The notes below the pieces were generated by a model. That model did not search any database, had not been told where the DNA came from, and was given only the letters and a program-made list of their open reading frames with translations. Position numbers and translations under genes: made by a program. A stretch of DNA of 26,308 bases from Chromera velia (Eukaryota; Sar; Chromeraceae), in the NCBI GenBank assembly GCA_018398765.1, contig JAHBMJ010000505.1:20229-46536 (forward strand). Reading direction: 5' to 3'. Below, piece by piece: positions 9,846-17,849 of the stretch. The stretch's first letter is position 1, and the number at the start of each line of letters is the position of its first letter.

Positions 9846-9991
9846 TGTTGAGCCGAGACTTCTTTTGCTGTGGTGCTCTATAGGCCGTGTGCATGCTGTA
9901 GCGCCCTATTGGCCGTGCATGATATCTGAACAGTTCCGCGCGTGGCCCCCGTCCATCTGTATCGGTGTGCATGCATGCGTTCGCGTATTTC
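9846..9991 (+). repeat. Copia-1 3' LTR, left half
   Basis: 146 bases matching 6217-6362 without indels, ending in ATTTC. The match stops exactly where the Copia-2 LTR begins. Confidence 0.85.
9987..9991. repeat. Copia-2 target-site duplication ATTTC, left copy
   Basis: ATTTC occurs directly before the left LTR of Copia-2 and directly after its right LTR (16925-16929). The uninterrupted Copia-1 LTR has one copy (6358-6362), which proves that this is a duplication made by insertion. Confidence 0.9.
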
Positions 9992-10418
9992 TGTGAATGT
10001 GATGGTCGGGGCGGGGCTGACGTGCGTGGCCCGATCAGATACCGCAGCGTGAATTCCTGGGGGGCCACGGCATACGCGAGCGTGTGGGGGCCACGTGTTT
10101 TGCTGAGGAGACGGAGTTGATTCAGACTGATTGATCTGATGGCTGTGTGATTGAGAGTTGTCAGTCTGTTGTCGTACATCAGACAGTGCAGATCGTAAGA
10201 TAAACAGACACCGCGCGTTTTAGACACACGTTCTCGTAGGCAGCTTATGTGCGTGTCTCGTCTCCAGCCTGAATTAATTGAGGCTTCTAGATTGATCAGC
10301 AAAGGAACCTCTCGGAAAGGGAGCAATGCATACGGTGAGTTTGAACAGACCCTTATGTATCGTGTGCGTTGAGCAGCGGCAGCCTTCTAAACGTCTGAAA
10401 AACATTCACACCGTCATA
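9992..10418 (+). repeat. Copia-2 5' LTR
   Basis: 427 bases from TGTGAATG to CCGTCATA, with no indels relative to 16498-16924. It should hold the promoter, but I see no clear TATA box. A consensus splice donor, GTGAGT, lies at 10335-10340 and is conserved in the other LTR. Confidence 0.9.
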
Positions 10419-10469
10419 ATTTGGTGTTCTCCACGCGGGCTCAAACGTTTCGTTCTCTTTTTGTTGCAG
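10335..10469 (+). other. Possible intron in the Copia-2 leader
   Basis: A consensus donor GTGAGT (10335) and a strong acceptor (pyrimidine tract ending in TTGTTGCAG, 10469) bracket the end of the 5' LTR and the primer site. The acceptor lies ten bases before the gag start codon. Removing this segment would give a gag mRNA that cannot be primed for reverse transcription. This is seen only as splice-site consensus; no transcript evidence is available. Confidence 0.35.
10422..10439 (+). other. Copia-2 primer-binding site
   Basis: TGGTGTTCTCCACGCGGG starts three bases after the LTR. Its complement ends in ACACCA, as a mature tRNA with CCA would. The acceptor-stem sequence fits a tRNA, but I cannot say which one. 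It differs from the initiator-Met-like site of the minus-strand element. Confidence 0.55.
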
Positions 10470-10479
10470 ACGTCTCGAA

Positions 10480-11553
10480 ATGCCAGGAGACAACTCCCAG
10501 GTTCCTGCAGCTGCCGGTGCTTCCCCTTCTCCTTCCAAGCCCCATGACTTCAACTGGGTGAACGAACTGAACTCCATGGAAGGTTTTGAACTTTGGAGGA
10601 GAGAGTTCCTGAAGTTTGCCAAGTTCCAGCTCAAGGCCAAGTTCATTCCGGATGATGATAAGAGGAAAAAGCTCTGGACCCTGGTGTTATTGCGTGCTTT
10701 CAAGAAGTTCGACGACTTCAAAGACAGCATGCTCACCATCAAAGAGCAGGAGCAGAAGTTTGGGGAGGATCTTCTCGCCGTTGTCGCCGTTACGATTCTT
10801 GATCCCAAGGAATCGGAGCGCAGACAGTTCGAAGAGAGGTACATTGCGATGAAGAGAGAGAGGAGAGACGACCTTTTCCAGGCCCTGGTGAAGGAGGACA
10901 AGCTCCTTGCCAAGGCAAAGGTGAAAGGCTACAAGCCTGATCCTTCCACTCAAAAGCGCACTCTTGAGAAGATGTACTTGAATAAGGAGTGGCTGGATGG
11001 AGTGAGGAGGGCAGCCAGTGAATTGAAGAAGGAGTCCGATGCTCTAACGTATGCCGAGATCCATCCCCGTCTCGTCGAGGATGCCAAGATCCTCCATGGG
11101 AAGAGGGTTAGCAGGCAGGTGGAGGAGTCGTCCAAGCCTAAGACGACCCCACCTCCCAAGTATCAGGAGTTTTCTGGGGCGGCAGAGGGACGTGCGAAGA
11201 AGGGAAAGAAAGGAAAGGGGAAGAAGGGCAAGAAGGAAGTGACTCCCTCCCATGACGCCAATGCTGCTTCGTCCAGCAGCTCCCCATCCGGTCCCTCCAG
11301 TTCCCGCTGCTCCAGCTGCAGGTTTGTGCATAGGGGAGAGAAATGCCCTGCCAAGAACGCTACCTACGGCATGAAAAACACGCCTGGGTGTGGGGAGAAG
11401 GGACATTTTGTGAGCTGCTGCCCGAAGAAGAGACAGCAGGGGAGAGAGGCCGCCGGGGCAGCGATTCCACGAGTCTCCGGCACCACCTTTGATATGAGAA
11501 AGGGGGATGAATGGGACGAGATGTCCTCCTCCTCTGCCAGTTCGGGTTTGTGA
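10480..11553 (+). CDS. gag: Copia-2 Gag (357 aa, intact)
   Basis: Gag forms the virus-like particle that packages the element RNA. The ORF is uninterrupted. It starts at MPGDNSQVP, ten bases after a possible splice acceptor. The N-terminal two thirds is helical and charged, as in copia Gag (UBN2-like), with WVNELNSMEGFELWRREFL near residues 26-44. A K/G-rich basic stretch (about 230-255) and a serine-rich linker lead to a nucleic-acid-binding zinc region. That region has one knuckle CSSCRFVHRGEKC (C-X2-C-X3-H-X4-C), then a second, CGEKGHFVSCC, whose first cysteine appears to be Thr (NTPGC). It is the only undamaged retrotransposon ORF in the window. Pol overlaps its last 14 codons in the -1 frame, with a slippery heptamer right before the stop. 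Confidence 0.85.
   Translation: MPGDNSQVPAAAGASPSPSKPHDFNWVNELNSMEGFELWRREFLKFAKFQLKAKFIPDDDKRKKLWTLVLLRAFKKFDDFKDSMLTIKEQEQKFGEDLLAVVAVTILDPKESERRQFEERYIAMKRERRDDLFQALVKEDKLLAKAKVKGYKPDPSTQKRTLEKMYLNKEWLDGVRRAASELKKESDALTYAEIHPRLVEDAKILHGKRVSRQVEESSKPKTTPPPKYQEFSGAAEGRAKKGKKGKGKKGKKEVTPSHDANAASSSSSPSGPSSSRCSSCRFVHRGEKCPAKNATYGMKNTPGCGEKGHFVSCCPKKRQQGREAAGAAIPRVSGTTFDMRKGDEWDEMSSSSASSGL
11544..11550 (+). promoter_or_regulatory. Candidate -1 ribosomal frameshift heptamer GGGTTTG
   Basis: In the gag frame the bases read G GGT TTG followed directly by the TGA stop (11551-11553), which fits the X XXY YYZ rule for -1 slippage. After slipping, translation would continue in the pol frame, open from 11511. 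Downstream lie a small hairpin (CTTTG/CAAAG, 11564-11578) and a perfect 9-bp stem (GCAGCTCTT 11578-11586 with AAGAGCTGC 11612-11620). The spacer to the first stem is 13 bases and to the second 27, longer than usual. Confidence 0.5.
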
Positions 11554-14500
11554 GTATCCCTGCCTTTGGGGGGCAAAGCAGCTCTTCCCCGGAACGCAGG
11601 GCAAATTCCAGAAGAGCTGCAGGGCGGGGGGGGTTCATTCGAGCCACCCTCCGTAACGCTGAGAAGTTTGCTGATGATGAGTTTGATGAAGTGGTGGAGA
11701 ATAGACCAGTGCATCCTGTTGCGGCTTTTCTTGTCGCTTTCGTAGGAGAAGAGGAAGACAACTGTCAGTCGGGATTGACTGACAGTGGTTGTTCTTTATC
11801 TCTTTTTCCTCCTTGCTGTGAGAAGTTTGTTGTGTTGGAAGAGAGTAGGACAGTGCAGTTCCGTCTCGCTTCTGACGTTGCAGGCCTCTAGAGTGATAAG
11901 GTAAAGACGTGTCACCTCCCCGTTAAAGACAAAACGGGGAGGGTGCGTCTGGTACCTGAAAAAGCCGTCATTCACTCGTCCGTTGGTCGTGCTCTTTTCG
12001 CGTGTGCAAAGAAAGAGCTTTATCTTGGGAGAGAAAGTGGGAGGCCGAGTTGGCTGAGACTTACTGACATCGATGGCAATCGTTTTGTTACGCCTGTTGA
12101 TCAGTCTCGTTCTGTTCCTTTTGTTCTCTTTTTTGAGACTGAGGTGAAAGACTGATGGGGGGTGGCGTCGGCATACTTGAGGAGGAGTGCAGACATGGCA
12201 GTTCAGCCAGCCAAGTCTCTTCATTCTTGTTTTTTCTCTGCATGTGCGGGGGAAGGGAAAGATGAGACGTCTCTTTCTGCAGAAAATAGAAAGCATCTCC
12301 TGTATGTGCTGCATTCTCATCTTGTGCACGCAACGGGGGAGCGACTCCTTTTGACGTTGAGAGAGAAGGGGGTCGGTCTCTCATACAGCCTGCAAGAGTG
12401 CAAGGATGTGCGGAGGGAGTGTAGGGCGTGTCGGAAAGTCAACTTCCGCCGTCGACGTTTGAAGCGTCGGGGGTGGAAGGCCAAGAAGCGTGGAAAGAGA
12501 AAGAGGGCTGGGGTAGAGGAGGCGCCCTCCGGAGTGGGGGGTGACGATGAGAGCGAGGGGAGTGACGAAGAGTCGTCTTCGGGGGACAGGCATCCCTCGG
12601 AGAAGTTCAACAGGATCATTTACCACAACATCAAGAACATGAAGAAGAAGGGTTACGGGGGGTTCAGATATATCTCCGTGATTGTTGATTGGAAGTTCCG
12701 TTGCGTCTCTCTGAAGGCCCTTTGGTCGAAGGACCATGCAGAGAGGCACCTTCTTTCGTGGATCCGCCGTTGGGAGGTTGCTGGTTTCGGAAAGCCTCTG
12801 ATTGTTCAGTCAGACAACGGTGGGGAGTTTTTAGGAGAGGAAAGGTATCTTTGGGTGTATGAAAATGAGGGGGTTGATAATGAATTTGGCCCGCCAGGCA
12901 CTCTTGAGGTTCAGGCATTCGTAGAGAGAGCCAATTTGACCTTCATTTCTCTTTTGAACAAATTTTTATTGCAAGCACGCATTCTATTTTTCATGTGGCT
13001 GGCTGTCTTGCCGGGTGTTGCCAATGCACTGAATGATGTGGTACACAATTCGATCGGCCGTTTTCCGAATGCGTGTGTGTTTGGTCGGCCGTCTGGCATT
13101 CCCTCCATTTTTTGCGGTGATGTCGTGCGCATCACTGACCCTTCTTTCCGTCATTCCTTGCCCTTCGAAAAGAGTGAGCGTGTTCTTTTCGGGGGGGTAA
13201 TAGGGCCGAGGGTCGTTTTGGTTCTTTTCTGCCGGGGAGGGAGATGGAAGGCACTGCGGGTCCATCTATTTCACATCGTTCTAGAAGAGTGGGTTAGCGT
13301 AGGAACAAGAGACTTTGATGCCGACCGAAGGGGAATAGATGGAAGGAAGGAGCAGGAGATTCCCAGCAGAGAGTCAGACGGAGACTTCTGGGTTAGGTGG
13401 GATGCCGATGATGACCGCACAGATGGGGTGGTCGGGTCTGATGATGCGTTGTCAGACCATATGGATGCAGAGGGTGAGTTGCCTCCTGTAGATCCACCCA
13501 GAGGTGTTCGTTCCTCTGTGCTGAAGGGCGTTCTCGCGAGAGAGTCCAACGGCGCCCTCTTCCCTGCTCAGATAGATAGAGAGGGGGAACAGCAGTTGAG
13601 GGGGGTGAGCATTGCAAGACTGAAGAAGCAGGAGGATGGTTCTTTTCGTCTTACCGAGTTTGATCGAATCGCACAGAAAGACATCGTGGAGCGTTTTAAT
13701 CTGCCTGCCGAGGGCAGACTCCCCGAGTCTATTCTGCAGCGCCTTGCAGAGGAGGCTCCACAGCCAGAGCCCCCAGTCCCTCAGCCTGTCACTGAGAACT
13801 CCGATCCCGTTGATGTTGACTTTCCATCCCCCGTTGATGGGGTGGTAGAGCAAGTTGCCAAAGAAGCGAGAGCAGCTGAGTTTGTTCGTTGGTCACAGAT
13901 GACAAAGAAACAAAGGAAAGCAGCAGTGAGGGAGAACAGAGAGAAGCGATGCAAGTTGACAGAGAAGCGGATCAGCAAGGCAATGGACATGCACTTTGAA
14001 GTCGCGTGTGCCGTCCTGAAAGCAGAGAGAGCGAGAAAGCTTTTGCAGAGAGAGAACAAAGCAAAAGGACACATTTTGGCCACCGAAGAGGAGATAGAGC
14101 AAGGTCTCTTCAAAGAGGCAGATCGGAAAGAGCTGGTTCGGTGGTGTGTTTGTTCTGTTTTTGATTTGTCTTCGCAGACTTTGACTCCCCAGCCGGGGGT
14201 GAAGGGTATCACCCTCCGTTGGATCCGGACGTGGAAGCTGAAGGAGGGGAAGAGAGTTGCGAAGTCAAGGCTCGTTGCCCGGGGGTTTCATGACCCTCGA
14301 GATTCAGAGCTTCTCGAAACCTACTCCGGGACTGCAGATGCAGGCCTGACAAGGGTTGCGTTTGTTTGGGCCCTCAGTCGGGGGTGGTAAGCAGCGAAGG
14401 TCGATGTGTCGACTGCCTTCCTGCAGGCTCCGATCGGTGAAGGTGTGTGGCTTCGTTTGCCTAATGACCTGCCGATTGAGGTCTATCCTGGCTTGCATTG

Positions 14501-15536
14501 TGGGGTGTACATCAAGATTGTGAAGGCCGTCTACGGACTGGCCGATGCTCCCAAGTGTTACACCGATTTCTTCAAGAAGAAGGTTCGTGGGCTGGGGTGA
14601 ACAGAGGTTTGTGAGTCGATTCTCGTGAAGAGAAACAGAAAGGGGGAGGCGATTGGTTTGATGGTGATGCACGTAGACGACCTGTTTGTGTTTTCTCCGT
14701 CTGTCGATGACGATATAGCAGCAGTACCTACGATGTTCAACACAGATGAGCCTAAGCGTATGGACAACGGAGAGATGCACACCTATGTTGGCATGTCGGT
14801 GCGCATGAGGGATGGTGAGATGCTCCTTGATCAGAGCGTCTACATCATGAACATGGCAGAGTCTGTCAGTCCAGAAGCGAAGAAGCCACTCACAGACAAA
14901 GACCTCCTTCTCCCGACTGAGAAGGATGTCGATCCTTCATTGTAGAAGGAGCAGCAAAGGAATGTGGGGGCATTGGGATGGGCGGTTCGCACCCAGCCTA
15001 GCCTCTCATTTTTGTTTTCCCACCTGTCCCGCTCAAACACCCATCCGTCTCCCTAGTCCGTCTCCTGCCTCTGTGCTGGCTACTGAAAAAGCACTGTGGC
15101 ATGCAAAGGTGACGGCCAAGCCTTTGAAGCTGAAAAAGGTGAGAGGGGTGCCCGTACTTGTTGTGTGGGTCGATGCGTCCTACCAATTAAGTTTGAGAGA
15201 GGGGAGATTGGGATGGGAGATGCAGATCCTTGATCAAGAGGAGGTGGGTGATTTGGAGAGAGTGAGTGAGCACAACACCGTTGTGTTCGCGAGCAAGAAG
15301 TGCACTCGAAAGCTCGGGTCCACCACCACTGCAGAGTTGTTTGCGATGCGTGATGGTGTCAAGCTTTCCTTCAGTGTGTTTAACTTGATTAAGAAACTTT
15401 GGGGGGTGTTTCCCAAGGTTCTCGTTGTGAGTGATTCGCAGACCTTAATGAATCAGTTGGCCAGTAGGCAGTGCAAGAGTGAGCCTCATCAGCAGGTTGA
15501 GCTTGAGTATGTCTTGCAGGAGTTAGCAGATTTGGG

Positions 15537-15551
15537 GGCAACGGTTAAGTG
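15537..15551. repeat. LINE target-site duplication, left copy
   Basis: GGCAACGGTTAAGTG is repeated exactly at 16355-16369. Fusing the two restores the pol reading frame through TVKWVPTGQ, so this is a genuine duplication. Fifteen bases is typical of target-primed LINE insertion and too long for an LTR element. Confidence 0.9.
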
Positions 15552-15625
15552 ATGATTGAGGTTTTTGTTATGCATGCCGCGTCCCCGTGTATGAGGGGCG
15601 GATCTAGCCTAGTCTGTCAAAAGGT
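15552..15625 (-). repeat. LINE 3' tail, copy 2 (attached to its LINE)
   Basis: 74 bases from ATGATTGAGG to AAAAGGT, shared with 17222-17295 except for three transitions. On the minus strand CCG-CCCC pairs with GGGG-CGG around an 8-base loop, with a 3-base bulge. Its place at the insertion end next to the target duplication identifies it as the 3' terminus used for priming. Confidence 0.8.
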
Positions 15626-15943
15626 TCCGGTTCGTCCCGTCTGTTCTGAATCTAGGAACACTGCTTATTGATCACTTTTACTGCGGCTTATTTCTCAAGC
15701 GGCGGTAGAGTAGAACTTGGAGAACAACGAAAAGAGGGGAGAGGCAGGGCAAAAACTTTCTAAAAGTTTGTCCCCTTGGCAAAGGCTCCCCTTTGACGGC
15801 AGAGAACAACTTCAAAGAGACCCCCCCCATTAATTTGCCCCTCATTTTCTCAACCTTCTTTTCTTCCTTTCCTTTCATGCGTTTGCCCCCCCCTTTTTTT
15901 CCCTTCTTGTTTGTATACAAAGAATCAATTACAAAAGGATCGC

Positions 15944-16354
15944 TTAGTTTGCGCCCTCCGAGTCAAAAGACCTGGAGAACGCTGCAACCTCCCTACCGAG
16001 AAGGCACTCAGGCTGGAAGGGCCCTCTGGTTCCCCTCCTGCTGTGAATTGAACAGAGAAGATTTGCGGCAACGAAACGCTGTAGCGTACAGGAAAGAACT
16101 TTATAATACCGGTCCATCAGCCTTGTCTGCACTGCCTCGTCTCCCTCTCATCCTCTCACTCTTCTGGCTCCCAACTTCGCTATCTCTTTCAAAAAATGAA
16201 TTGTCCCCTCTCCTGGTCTCCCATATGTCTCAAACACAAGAGGAACAAACCGAAATCCAATTTCATGACAGATCTCACCATACCTATCGTTTTTAACCTT
16301 TTTCATCGCCTTTGCTGCCAACCCTACTGTTTTTGCGAATCTTCGCAGGCGGTT
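15944..16354 (-). pseudogene. C-terminal fragment of a LINE reverse-transcriptase protein
   Basis: Read leftward from the truncation point, one frame gives a fragment with KVKNDRYGEICHEIGFRFVP, then LVFETYGRPGEG and FLKEIAKLG. After a TGA at 16148-16150 the same frame goes on with QTRLMDRYYKVLSCTLQRFV to about 15944. The pattern F-x-P-L-x-F-E-T-x-G-x-x-G followed by a leucine-rich helix is what I recall for the end of many protist and oomycete LINE ORF2 proteins, beyond the catalytic domain. The polymerase core itself is absent through 5' truncation. The TGA could be a changed CGA. Confidence 0.6.
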
Positions 16355-16369
16355 GGCAACGGTTAAGTG
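16355..16369. repeat. LINE target-site duplication, right copy
   Basis: Exact repeat of 15537-15551. The copia pol frame resumes inside it. Confidence 0.9.
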
Positions 16370-16483
16370 GGTGCCCACTGGTCAGTAGAAAGCTGATCCT
16401 TAGACCAAATTTTTGAAAGTCTGAACGTTCTGGTGTTGGCGTTACGTGCAGTCACATTCTATGCATGCGTGCATGAATGGAAT

Positions 16484-16496
16484 TCATGGGGGGTGA
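16484..16496 (+). other. Copia-2 polypurine tract
   Basis: CATGGGGGGTGAT lies directly before the 3' LTR start (16498). A G-rich run at this place serves as the plus-strand primer in LTR retrotransposons. Confidence 0.55.
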
Positions 16497-16497
16497 T

Positions 16498-16924
16498 TGT
16501 GAATGTGATGGTCGGGGTGGGGCTAACGTGTGCAGCCCGATCAGATACCGCAGCATGAATCCCTAGGGGGCCATGGCATGCGCGAGCGTGCGGGGGCCAC
16601 GTGCTTTGCTGAGGAGACGGAGTTGATTCAGACTGATTGATCTGATAGCTGTGTGATTGAGAGTTGTCAGTCTGTTATCGTGCGTCAGACAGTGCAGATC
16701 GTAAGATAAACGGATACCACGCGTTTTAGATACATGTTCTTATAGGTAGCTTGTGTGCGTGTCTCGTCTCCAGCCTGAATTAATTGAGGCTTCTAGATTG
16801 ATCAGCAAAGGAACCTCTCAGAAAGGGAGCAATGCATACGGTGAGTTTGAACAGACCCTTATGTATCGTGTGTGTTGAACAGCGGTAGCCTTTTAGATGT
16901 CTAGAGAACATTCACACCGTCATA
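16498..16924 (+). repeat. Copia-2 3' LTR
   Basis: 427 bases, no indels relative to 9992-10418, about 35 substitutions by hand count and all of them transitions. Ends CCGTCATA, followed by the ATTTC duplication. Confidence 0.9.
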
Positions 16925-16929
16925 ATTTC
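16925..16929. repeat. Copia-2 target-site duplication ATTTC, right copy
   Basis: Directly after the right LTR, followed by the remainder of the Copia-1 LTR. Confidence 0.9.
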
Positions 16930-17081
16930 TGAACATGCCGTAGCCTTGAGAATGTTCATGCATCATATCGTGTATGCGTAAAGCAACAGTGCAACAATGC
17001 TGTCTCATCATATTCAATTTCCGTTCTCATTGTATGCAATACAGAATCGAATTTGTATATTCAATTGAATCGATCGATCGA
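16930..17081 (+). repeat. Copia-1 3' LTR, right half
   Basis: 152 bases matching 6363-6514 without indels, ending in ATCGATCGATCGA. The similarity to the left LTR stops here, but that LTR may itself be cut short by the gag deletion, so the true end could be further right. Confidence 0.8.
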
Positions 17082-17221
17082 CTGATAGAATTGATTTACA
17101 ATTTAAGCATGTGGATCTAAATCAATTTAGCTAATTGATTTGATAGACTTGTATGACTTACAAGTGTCTGTACGTTTGCATATATACTATCAGACCTTCT
17201 GAATATCTTACCAACAATTGT
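17082..17221. other. AT-rich stretch with a 9-bp inverted repeat
   Basis: 140 AT-rich bases between the Copia-1 LTR match and the third LINE tail. AAATCAATT (17119-17127) and AATTGATTT (17133-17141) form a perfect hairpin with a 5-base loop. It may be the unmatched end of the Copia-1 LTR or flanking host DNA. Confidence 0.45.
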
Positions 17222-17295
17222 ATGATTGAGGTTTTTATTATGCATGCCACGTCCCCGTGTATGAGGGGTGGATCTAGCCTAGTCTGTCAAAAGGT
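17222..17295 (-). repeat. LINE 3' tail, copy 3
   Basis: 74 bases differing from 15552-15625 at three positions. Two of these (CCGC to CCAC and GCGG to GTGG) preserve pairing in the predicted stem. The LINE is truncated right after AAAAGGT, so almost only the tail was copied. No clear target duplication was found. Confidence 0.7.
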
Positions 17296-17849
17296 GATAG
17301 TCACTGCACAACAGTTTTTAGTTAACATATCCGCGGCATCATTTAATTCGTGGCCCGAACATGACTGGCCACGGCATGCCCCAAAATGAAAAGCGTAAAT
17401 ACATGCATAATTCATTTTTTTTAATAATTATTTTTCAATATATGCAGAGACTCCTACAAATTCCATGATTTCATTTTTCTGTATTGACGTGGCCCCCGTA
17501 CGTGCATGCACGTGTAATCATGCACGCGTGTACATCTCGCCAGGCTCAGAGGGCAGCTCGCCCTGCATGGGGGGGCCTGAGAATTCGCACTCGCATAAAT
17601 GGGCGCGGTTGCGAGCCTGCATGTTAATTCGAACCATCCACCCGAGGCACTCACCCAACTGGTTGGGGTGTCCCGTACTGTATAGAAATCGATCGAGTTG
17701 GGCTCTCGATCCTTGATTGTCTGTCCAAAGCACTAACAAAGCTTGGCTGCAGACTCCAAGGAGCTAGATTGAATCGCTTCATTCAGTGCCTTTCTTGCGA
17801 GTAAATCTTTCTCTTCTCTTCATCGCGGGTGCCAGCTTGAAGTTCCACC
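17296..17849. other. Upstream region of the next gene, with palindromes
   Basis: About 550 bases without an ORF of protein-like composition. Notable are CGTGGCC...GGCCACG (17349-17373) and the perfect 12-base palindrome CGTGCATGCACG (17501-17512), about 340 bases before the start codon. No TATA box is evident. Confidence 0.45.

Larger units (their letters stand above)
15552..16354 (-). mobile_element. 5'-truncated non-LTR retrotransposon (LINE), antisense in Copia-2 pol
   Basis: This 803-base insertion is bounded by a 15-bp duplication. On the minus strand it begins within the C-terminal part of a LINE ORF and ends in a tail finishing CCTCAATCAT, without a poly(A). The tail (15552-15625) recurs at 6132 and 17222. 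Truncation at the 5' end is the usual outcome of incomplete reverse transcription by LINEs. The 3' UTR contains C- and T-rich plus-strand runs around 15820-15910. Confidence 0.85.
11511..16424 (+). pseudogene. pol: Copia-2 pol: protease, integrase, RT, RNase H; nonsense codons, frameshift and LINE insertion
   Basis: Pol lies in the -1 frame relative to gag. Protease: TDSGCSLSLF (about 11778), active-site Asp-Ser-Gly. Stops follow at 11889 (TAG) and 12153 (TGA). The integrase zinc domain shows the H...H and CRACRK pattern (about 12310-12440). The integrase core has Asp in VIVDW (12687), Asp in QSDNGGEF (12813) and Glu in FVERANLTF (12924), all three present. An acidic and S/G-rich linker follows. 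Reverse transcriptase: KSRLVARGF, stop 14388 (TAA), DVSTAFLQA, stop 14598 (TGA), HVDD at 14670-14681, stop 14943 (TAG). A +1 frame change near 15045-15060 leads into RNase H (VWVDASY, STTTAEL, VVSDSQ). The LINE 15552-16354 cuts the gene between TVK and WVPTGQ. The tail beyond it keeps the copia ending (KADP, TK) with TAG codons at 16386 and 16401. Confidence 0.85.
9992..16924 (+). mobile_element. Copia-2: full-length Ty1/copia retrotransposon, decayed
   Basis: The element is bounded by 427-bp LTRs (9992-10418, 16498-16924) and an ATTTC duplication. It contains, in order, a primer site (10422), an intact gag (10480-11553), and a pol with protease, integrase, reverse transcriptase and RNase H in copia order. 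Pol is broken by several nonsense codons, one frameshift and an 803-bp antisense LINE. A purine tract, ATGGGGGGTGA, lies just before the 3' LTR. It inserted into the 3' LTR of Copia-1, so it is the younger of the two. By hand count the two LTRs differ at about 35 positions, all transitions. Confidence 0.9.
6217..17081 (+). mobile_element. Copia-1: truncated Ty1/copia retrotransposon, interrupted by Copia-2
   Basis: The left LTR (6217-6514) is followed directly by integrase-RT-RNase H (6517-9402), a noncoding tail, a polypurine tract (about 9834-9845) and the right LTR, which is split by Copia-2 into 9846-9991 and 16930-17081. Joined, the two halves have the same 298-base length as the left LTR. 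The order integrase before reverse transcriptase defines the Ty1/copia superfamily. The end of the left LTR, primer site, gag, protease and the front of the integrase zinc domain are missing, apparently by one deletion ending near 6515. No target duplication could be found, so the true LTR may extend beyond 17081. Confidence 0.8.

Noticed and set aside
6517-16424. Stop-codon reassignment or readthrough to explain the nonsense codons in the pol genes
   Set aside because: All three stop codons occur in the frames, while the host genes and Gag end at TGA or TAG, and the LTRs show the same transition damage. Decay explains it more simply.
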